Shown here piece after piece: positions 56,241 to 64,000 of a DNA stretch of 64,000 nucleotides. Source of the stretch: Podocnemis expansa (Eukaryota; Chordata; Testudines; Podocnemididae). The notes beneath the pieces were generated by a model. The model had not been told where the DNA came from. It made no database searches and saw nothing but the letters and a program-made list of their open reading frames with translations. The stretch's first letter is position 1. Every line of letters begins with the position of its first letter. The position numbers and the translations under genes were made by a program. Location of the stretch: NCBI GenBank assembly GCA_007922195.1, contig ML681964.1, positions 1 to 64,000 on the forward strand. The letters run 5' to 3'.

Positions 56241-58024
56241 GTTTCCAGTCCTGCGCGTAAGCCAATCTGCCAGGTTGACTGCTTCCCTAGTTCATTATAT
56301 TAAAACATCTACATGAAAACTGAGCAATTCCACCCTATTCTAACTCCCACCGACAATCATTGTTCTGCAGCGCTGTGTTTCTTGACTCATGGCATGTACT
56401 GTGTAGTGTTTGAGTGGCAGAAAATCTTTGAGTTTTTCATATGAAAACATCCCTCTGAATACACATTTTCTTACCCATTGATGTAGTCACAAACAAAACA
56501 CACTGTTAGCCAAGAGTTAAAGGTGAAGGTGTGTTTCAGAGGAGTCTAGCCAACACCCTAAACCAATGGTAAATAGAAATGCAGGGGAAAAAAAACCAAA
56601 ATAACCTTGTTCTCAAAATATTCATCAGCTTGAAACATGAGTCTTTCCCAGACCCCCAAGGGCAATATGCTGCTTTTAGAAGCACATGGCACATCTTGCC
56701 TCTAATTGACTGCCTGCCTGATGTCAATGGAATGAATCAATGCATTTAAGATCAGATCCAAAGCCACTGAAGTCAATGGGAGACTTTCTCTCCTTAGGGA
56801 CAGCATATTATCCAAGGCAAGATCTGCCATATGGAAATAGGAACAGAATTGTGATGTATGGGATATTGATGCCCCTCCGTGAAACTAGTATAGGACTTTG
56901 CACACTTACTGATGGAATTGAATCACCGCAAAGGCAGCACCCTCAGATTTAAAATCTTAATACACAATTATTAATTCTATGATTAATTTGAAACTGATCT
57001 GCTGCTAAGCTATTTCTTGCTGTACACACTGAAAAATATCTAAGTGGCTGATAAATTTGACAGAACTGATTTTTGTTTTTACTTTCGGAAACCACCTCAA
57101 CATCAAGCTGTACATCTGTCATTCCCTCCAGTCAAATCCTTGGAACAATGTAGTTTTCTTTCTTCTACAGTAAGGGCTTGATTCAAAGCTTATTAAAATC
57201 AACAAGAGTCTTTCCATTGGCTTCAATGGGTTTTTGAATTAGGACCTAGAAGAGTTATGAAAATAGAAATCATGCCTGAAAAATGGATAAAAAATTCCAT
57301 GTGAGATCCATCCAGTAATAGAAATAATATGTTTTCTAGTAACAATCAACTCATATATTCTAGACACACCAGAGAAAGTGCTCTGGAGAAGGACATCACT
57401 TGAAGAATATGTGTTATGAGCTATGCACAACACCTTGCACTCCTTGAGCACCAGTGAAGACAATGGGAAGTTTGAACGTGCAAGAAATACAAGTTCAGGC
57501 TCCTCTATGTGCTATTTTTATGTTAAATCTGGTGTATAATTTTATTGTCTTTTATTACAACTAAAACTTAAACTAAAAGCTATGTTTAAAAACAAAACAA
57601 AACACACTACACCATTGAAGCACTCCAAATCTGCCTTTTTAAGTTTGTAAAGATTCCACAAACTGCTGATAGCACTTCCCACTAAAGTTTTATATCAGTA
57701 AAATTTTCTTCAAAGATGGGCAACAAAACATTGTCCTTTGCCAAATGCTGGCAGAAATGTCAATGAACTGTTTTTTTACAAGAAGTTTTCATCTTTTGAG
57801 ATGTGTTATGTTGGCTTTCATCATCTGATGGAAGTCTGTCAACCTGCAGTGTGACAAATGTGCACCATGGGTCATAGACTCAGTTAGCATGAAAAGACAA
57901 GACAGAAAACCACTCAGTAGCAGACAATATATAGAGAAACATAGATCTTAAAAATTATGCCTTGTAAGAGTTGAAATAAATTTCAAAAATTCCCATAAAC
58001 AACTTCATTACAATATAGATCTCA
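56241..58024. other. No recognised feature
   Basis: AT-moderate, no gene or transposon recognised. Confidence 0.4.
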
Positions 58025-58150
58025 GATAAAATAAACAAGGAGTCCTGTGGCACTTTTAATGATTAACAAATTTATTTGTCACAGGAGCTTTCATGGGAGA
58101 AAATCTTACTTGATCTTCAAGCATCTGACAAAGCAGGATTTTCATACATG
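58025..58150 (-). mobile_element. Penelope-like element tail
   Basis: AAATAAACAAGGAGTCCTGT, GATTAACAAATTTATTTGTC, AGCTTTCATGGGAGAAAATC, then CATCTGACAAAGCAGG in slightly rearranged order. Confidence 0.82.
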
Positions 58151-59216
58151 TATGTATTTACATACATAAGTTAGTCACTTTACAGTAAAAACAATTCAAT
58201 AGATAGCTATTGGATTAAGAGCAATTAATTTACAGCCCAGGTGAGATACACTGTAGGCAATATTTCTTTAGATCTAAAAATTATTCATTCATCCCATCTG
58301 TGAATCTTACATATCCCGGTGTGGTGGCAACCATGGGAAGACTTTTTTTTAACTGTTCTCAAACCAAGAAAACCAAAGTAGTCATTTAAATAGAAAACTT
58401 GCTCCTAACTATGGTTCCTGCCTAACTTGGATTTAATAATACTGGATTTCTGGAACTTCAGCAAGGTTCTTCGAAAATACAAAAGAAATACATAAATGGC
58501 AATACTTATGGAATGATAAAGGAAAAACCAGATATAGGGAAGTTGCCCCCTCTTTTGTCTTCTACGGCCTTGGACACTGTTTGTTAACTGATCAATCTAT
58601 AAGTTTTAGAAAATGACTACAAGATGTAACAAAGCTTGTGTGCATAGTAAATACACATCAACATATATTAAATATCCTCCCTTTTTAAAAATACCAATAT
58701 CAGTTTTTTAAACAATGGATGGCATATTACCAAGAAAAAAATTACCTTGCCATAGTGTTTAGAGTAAGTAAGACACTAGTCGAACACGCTTACATCAACT
58801 GAAAAGGCCATTCACCCAACCCACTTTTTCCAAGCCTTATGAATATAGTATATTGGTGTTAGGCAATATTTCAAGAGATCCTGCCATTATACAGTAAACA
58901 AGATCCCAGGAAGCCCTTTTTGTGAACCATGAAGTTCAGAATTCTCTCTTGGTTCAAAAAAAAAATATTTAATGGTATGTTGTACAAAAGATAAATCAGA
59001 CTATGTGGCATTTCATGGTCCAAGCAGTGCCTCTTCCACGTTCATTCTTTTCTTTTAATATACTGCATTTTTATAGCATCCACAGTTATGCAGGGACATT
59101 AATTGAAACAATAGCCTTCAGAGAATAGATCCACTTATACAGTTCCCAATCCATGGAGACAGAAAGTTTACAGATCTGTTTTCACAATGAAGACAGACTT
59201 TCAAACAAACAAACTG
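58151..59216. other. No recognised feature
   Basis: AT-rich, no gene or transposon recognised. Confidence 0.4.
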
Positions 59217-59622
59217 AGGGTATGTCTACGCTGACTGGGGGTGTTGCTGGCGCCGGGCTTATCGAGGCTCAAGCCCCGAGTCCCATCACCAGAACCCTGG
59301 GTCCTCTGCAGGGGTGCACTTATGGTGCTCAAGCCCCAAGTCCCACCTTTTCCAGGGGTGGGGTGCTCCTGATTCAGTTTGCCTTTTTGGGAGCAGATTG
59401 CAGTGAAAATGAACTCACCACGCTGCTCCCAGAAGTCCGCCCTGGCAGTCCTGTAGCCTAGGGGACGCAGGGAAAGGCTAACTGCAAGGGTCTTGTGGTC
59501 GGCTTTTCCCTAATGTTTAGCGGTGGCTTTAAAAGTCACCGCTAGTTATGCAAGGATTTTGCATTCCTTGAGTAACTGGCAGTTGACTGCCACTGAATTT
59601 CCTCCAAGTGTAGACTAGGGCT
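59217..59622. mobile_element. Palindromic-group DNA element
   Basis: Left end GAGGGTATGTCTACGCTGAC, right end CAAGTGTAGACTAGGGC. Contains two direct copies of a CTCAAGCCCCRAGTCCCA segment (about 59269 and 59329) and inverted GCAAGGATTTTGCATTCCTTG near 59551. Shares motifs with 26236-26532. Target duplication unclear. Confidence 0.62.
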
Positions 59623-59855
59623 CAGTTAAAAAAAGTTAAGGTCAAAAGTATGTTCCATCTAATACCCCAAAAAGTTATAATGTCTGAAAATGCACTACTA
59701 AAAGATACAGTTTCCCCTGTTGTACATTGCTTGCATACACTATCCCCTCAGATTTAACTTTGCCCCTTTATTTTGTTTTGTTATTGAAATAAGCTGTAAG
59801 ATGTATAAAGTAGATGCTGTTGCTACTGAAGTCACTACTGAAGGCAAGGACATAG

Positions 59856-60866
59856 GCCTGGTCTACACTGAGAGCACAGGTGATGCAACACCACTTACAT
59901 CAACCCTCTAGAGCCTCCACCTACACTCACATCGCTATAAAGTTGAACTGACTGCTGCTATAAGTCAGTGTTATAACACCATCCCTCCAGGAATCATAGT
60001 GTTCTGGTCAATTTTAATAATGAAATTTAAGTCAGTGTAGACAGGGGAGTGGTTTAATACAATGTTATTGGACTCCCAGAATTCCCTGTTCTTGAAACTT
60101 GGTCTTTCCTGGTCTTCTGCACCTTGGCCATGTCATTAGTAAATAGCTCCTCCCCTGGCTGCAGCCCAGCGAAAGTTTGAATTCCACTTCCTGCTTTGAC
60201 AGCGTGTAGAGCTTTTCATCTGAGCAAATAATGGTGTCCAAGCACTGTCAATAATACCGTAGAGATGAGTACGCTCCGTGTGTGCAGCAGATAAAAACAG
60301 CGTGAAAAGCTTTTCCTGTTTGTTTGTGAGAAGGGAGAGGGAGGAGGCACATTGCATCATGGGAGGACAGCTGAGTTCCCACAAGCCACAGCACTTCATT
60401 GCACTGTGGGATGGCTAACCACAGTGTAATACTTTAAATATAACTTAATGGCAAGCAATGGGAACTCGAGAACCCAGCTCAAGGACTGTGGTGTGACCAC
60501 GCTCCTCTGATTTTATTAATTTGGCATCTCAACATCAACTTTAAGTCTCACCCCAGTGTAGTCTGACCAGATGTTAGGCAAAAGGAGGATGTGTCCTCCT
60601 TTTTACCTTCACACCCTCTGTCTGGCAGACATTTTAAAAATACATGATTTTGTCTGGCTTTTTACTCACAGGGTTTAAAATATGCTGGAACAACCCGGAA
60701 CACCCTATTTTTAGGAGGAAGCATTCCAGGGTCCCCTAAAAACAGAATAATATTACATTAATACTACATTTTCTCCATGTGTCCTCCAATGTCCTCCTTT
60801 TTGTACTTCCCTGTCCTCCTTTCCATGCTTTGCTATCTGGTAACCCTACCCCAGTGTAGTCATGCC
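59856..60866. mobile_element. Palindromic-group DNA element split by a hAT element
   Basis: Left end GGCCTGGTCTACACTGAG, right end CCAGTGTAGTCATGCC, with the 290-bp hAT inserted 8 bp or so from the right end. The interior has TTTAAGTCAGTGTAGACAGG and long single-copy sequence. Target duplication unclear. Confidence 0.6.
60559..60848. mobile_element. hAT-like element (TAGTCTGACCAGATG / ATCTGGTAACCCTA)
   Basis: Perfect 8-bp duplication CCCCAGTG (60551-60558 and 60849-60856). Ends related to 16658-17065. Internal GGAGGATGTGTCCTCCTTTT and GTGTCCTCCAATGTCCTCCT give inverted and direct sub-repeats. Confidence 0.9.
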
Positions 60867-61504
60867 TGTAGATTGTAAAACCTAGGTCTAAGGAAATATT
60901 TCATTAAGTACCAGCCTAATTTCCCCTCACTTGTTCAGGTGAAATTGATGCCCCATTCACTAAATACTTCTTCTAAAAAATCTTTCTCAGTTAGCAGAGA
61001 TTTGTAAAATAGTTTGAAACAATAAAAAATAAAAGGCTCTAGAAATCAGATGTCAATACATGAAACACTGAGCAAGCAATCACCCATGAATGGTGCTGAC
61101 TAATTTTTTTCCAGCAAAGTTTGGCTGTTTATTAAAAGGAAATATTATTTCTACCAGATACCATGCAGGGAGTTTCAGCCTGTTTGGTTCTGAGCTCCCA
61201 CTGTTCAAAAAGATGCCTGACTAAGTGGAGTAAGGTTTATGGAGCTAAATTCTGTTATGAGTGGGACTGCATGTGTATTGTTAAGCAGAAAATTTGACCT
61301 GCTAAGTGCATTCTGATTTAGAGACATTTAGTGCCAAACCATCTAACTACCCTTCAAAAAATTCTGCCTATGCAATGACCATTTTCACATCCAGATACAG
61401 GGATCAGAAGCACAATTACAGGATTTGTAGGAGTTGTACGCACCAAGTTTCATATTTCACAGGCAATGTTTGAAAATCTTGGCTTAAACCATCTGTGGAA
61501 ACCC
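60867..61504. other. No recognised feature
   Basis: No gene or repeat recognised. Confidence 0.4.
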
Positions 61505-61765
61505 CTCTTCATAGAAATGTAGACATGGAAGAGACCTCAAGAAGCCATCAAGTCCAGCATCCTGTGCTGAGGCAGGACCAAGTAAACCTAGAATACCATC
61601 CTTGGTAAGTATTTATGTAACCTGTTTTTAAAAACCTCCAATGATTAGAAAAACTTTCTCTAGAAGTTTACTCAATAGCTTTACTCCCCTTATATTTAGA
61701 CACTTTCCCCTAACAACTAACCTAGATCTCCCTTGTTGTCGATAAAGCCCAGTACCACCTGTCCT

Positions 61766-62350
61766 TGTCAAGGCTGTTTCCCCACTCTGGCACTCTGAGT
61801 GCAGAAAGTGGAGGCCTGCAACAAGCCTTAAAATCCACTGGCCTTAAAGCCTGGTCTTAGAATTCTCCAAAGCTACCAATTCCTGGCCTTGAAGTGGTAT
61901 CGCTGCCACCACCCAAATGCAAAAACCTCTTGAAAACCCAGGAAGGCGCACTTGGGAATTCCTTCCTGTGAGGTACCCCCTATCACCTTTATTCCTCCCT
62001 CAGGAGAGTGATTAAAGCCCAGCTGAGATATTAGCTGGAACTGGGACAGAATTCCCTTTAGTAGCTGGGTCTGCAGTCAGAGGCATGTGCACACAAAAAC
62101 TATTGTCTTTTAGGACACAGAACCAGAACTTACTTTAAAAGAGTAAAATCTTTAATTAAAAGGAACAGATAAGAAACACAGAGTTGCTTCCCTGGGATTT
62201 AACTTAGGTAGTTATAGGGCTGTGGGAGGGAGTACGTGTGCTCAGCACAGAGAACTTCAAAAACAACCAAAACCAAAGAAATTCCCTGACCATGTCTAAG
62301 TAAACGTTCCCTGTTTTACTTACGCCTGGTCAGTTACAAACCTGAACTTA
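61766..62350. repeat. Unclassified interspersed repeat inside CR1
   Basis: Starts near GTCAAGGCTGTTTCCCCACT and contains GGCACTCTGAGTGCAGAAAG, GCTGCCACCACCCAAATGCA and GAAGGCGCACTTGGGAATTC. I recognise this as a dispersed turtle-type repeat but cannot place its class. Confidence 0.5.
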
Positions 62351-62359
62351 TCTTTGGCA

Positions 62360-62675
62360 AGGAAAAAAAAAGCAAGGACTCTTGTGGCACTTAAAGACTA
62401 ACAGAGTTATTTATCGCTTGAGCTTTTGTGGGAGAAAATCCCACTTCATCAGATGCTTTGAAGAGGGGAACTTACAGAATGGGATGAAAATAAATGCAGG
62501 GGAGTGGAAGACATGGGACCAGGTCTGTCACTGGATCCTTCCTCGGGCCTCTCCTTGGCCTCCTTCTGATCCTTCCAGCAGCTCTGGTGCTACCAAACAG
62601 GAACAGGCAAGGCTGCTGCTACAATTCAAAAACCTGTACTCTGTTCCTATTGACTCCTCTGGGACTCACTGACTA
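62360..62675 (-). mobile_element. Penelope-like tail with best-preserved hammerhead-like hairpin
   Basis: GCAAGGACTCTTGTGGCACT, TAAAGACTAACAGAGTTATT, then on the minus strand CTGATGA (62452-62446), the 6-bp stem GTGGGA...TCCCAC (62444-62428) and AAAAGCTCAAGC. Inner tail continues to about 62520. Sequence up to the N gap is unclear. Confidence 0.8.
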
Positions 62676-62685
62676 NNNNNNNNNN
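62676..62685. other. Assembly gap (10 N)
   Basis: Ten consecutive N, probably a fixed-size placeholder. The true gap length and content are unknown. Confidence 1.
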
Positions 62686-64000
62686 CTCTCTGAAACAGCT
62701 CTTAACTGTTATCAGGTCCCCTCTCAGTCTTCTTTTCTCAAGATTTGACATGCCCTTTTTTTTTTAACCTTTCGTTATAAGTCAGGTTTTCTAAACTGTT
62801 TATCATGTTTTGTAGATCTCTTCTGGACATCCTCCAGTTTGTTCACATCTTCCTACAGCAAGGACACAATACTCCACATGAGACTTCCCCAGTGCCAGGT
62901 AGAGTGGGACCTCCAATTTCTTACATATAGTACTCCTGTTAATTCACCTCAGAATAATATTGGCCCTTCTCACTATTGTGTTACATTGCAGACTCACGTT
63001 CAGCTTGTGATCTACAATGCGCCCATACACTTTTCATCAATATTACCTCCTAGATAGTTGTTCCCCATTTTGTAGTTGTGGGTTTGATTTTTCCTTCCTA
63101 AGTGTAATACTTTGCCCTTGTGTTTATTGAATTTCATCTTGTTGATTTCAGACCAGTTTTCCAATGTGCCCAGGTCATTTTGAATTCTAATCTTGTCCTC
63201 TGAAGTGCACCCATCTCTTCCAGCCTTGTGTCATCTACAAAGTTTACAATTGGACTTTCCACTCTAGTATCAGGTCATAAATGAAAATATTGAATAGTAT
63301 TGCTGACCAACACCTATAATAATGAAAATATTGAATAGTACTAGATTGACCCCCCCCCCCATAACTATTCTTTAAGTATAGTCTTTCAACCAGTTGTGTA
63401 CTTACCTTACAGTAATTTCATCTAGCCCACATTTCTTTGGTTTGCTTCTGGCAATATCATATTGGATTGTGTCTAAAGCCTTACCAAAACCAAGATCTAT
63501 CATGTCTGCTGCTTTCCTTCCTACCACAGAGCCAGTAAGTCTATCAGAGACATCAAATTAGGATGGTTAGCATGCCTTGTTCTTGATAAATCCATAATGG
63601 CTATGATTTATAAACCATTTATTCTATTATCCTCTAGTGGCTTACAAATCGTTCCAATATCTTTCCAGGTATCAAGGTTAACCTGACTCCAATTCCCCAG
63701 GTTCTCTTTGTTCTTCTTTTTAAAAATAGGTATGATCTTTGCGCTTTCCGGTCTTCTGGGACCTCACATCCCTACACACTATAAAATTAATGAAGATCAA
63801 ATTGATAAGCCCCAATGGTATAATAGAGCATGTGTATTTGAAAAAAAAAAAAAGCCTTACAAGATGTAGCTTCAGATCTGATGCTTACAAGGCTTTCAAT
63901 CTGGGCATGAAAATGAATTCTTCAGTAATTACAATACATTTTTAACCGTTTCAGTTTTAAAGCTACAAAAACTGCTCAGTTCTTGATGGTTCTATTCTCT

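Larger units (their letters stand above)
61505..63790 (-). mobile_element. CR1 LINE, minus strand, split by other repeats
   Basis: 61505-61765 is the reversed 3' end (ATAGAAATGTAGACATGGAA, GAGACCTCAAGAAGCCATCA). 62686-63790 is reversed ORF2: on the minus strand it reads NPGNW, a LVKALDTIQYDI block corresponding to FSKAFDTVSHDI, then CGLDEITV and VHNWL, all reverse-transcriptase region landmarks of CR1, with many stops. The two parts are separated by an unclassified repeat, a Penelope tail and an N gap. Confidence 0.85.

Noticed and set aside
1..64000. CRISPR arrays, operons, prokaryotic promoters or phage
   Set aside because: No regularly spaced identical repeats with unique spacers, no compact coding; the content is vertebrate transposons throughout.

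Overview
This is a eukaryotic, vertebrate-type genomic window. It has no operons, low coding density and dense nested transposable elements. I see no convincing host gene or exon. The longest open frames fall in GC-rich tandem repeats or run across transposon borders. The repeat content (CR1 LINEs, Penelope-like elements ending in a characteristic tail, many short hAT elements with 8-bp target duplications, MIR-like SINEs) is what I associate with turtle genomes. A turtle, perhaps a softshell, is my inference from memory and not a database result.

Layout. 1-1.8 kb: a palindrome-rich element cut by the window edge, a Penelope-like element with a GIY-YIG fragment, and a second palindromic element. 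4.4-6.3 kb: inverted repeats, a hAT element and two GC-rich tandem arrays. 11.5-12.6 kb: a hAT element with its own minisatellite. 13.6-17.4 kb: Penelope tails, a 1.5-kb palindromic element containing a Penelope fragment and a minisatellite, a hAT and a foldback element. 18.8-26.5 kb: CR1 copies with hATs nested up to three deep, a Penelope GIY-YIG relic and a double tRNA-like SINE. 29-38.6 kb: CR1 copies (one with ORF2 C-terminal coding relics split by a 1.1-kb hAT) and a palindromic Penelope tail dimer. 39-43 kb: repeat-poor sequence with a candidate conserved non-coding block. 43.3-54.8 kb: two copies of a second Penelope-like family, each holding insertions the other lacks, and a CR1 with two insertions. 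55-64 kb: more hAT, MIR-like and palindromic elements, and a long minus-strand CR1 split by other repeats and a 10-N assembly gap.

The main signals beyond ordinary repeat annotation are four. (1) A group of elements share ends resembling GGGTATGTCTACACT, with 3-bp duplications where the borders are clear, and each is filled with multiple copies of its own short palindrome. (2) Penelope-like copies carry their tail in inverted orientation at the opposite end, and the tail contains a hammerhead-ribozyme-like core. (3) Ten hAT copies have duplications centred on TA, and two different families hit the same 8-bp site in CR1 tails. (4) Several non-autonomous DNA elements carry private minisatellites.

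The nesting gives a relative chronology. CR1 and the second Penelope family are hosts, hAT and palindromic elements are later guests, and at 21.1-22.3 kb one hAT lies inside another hAT inside a CR1.
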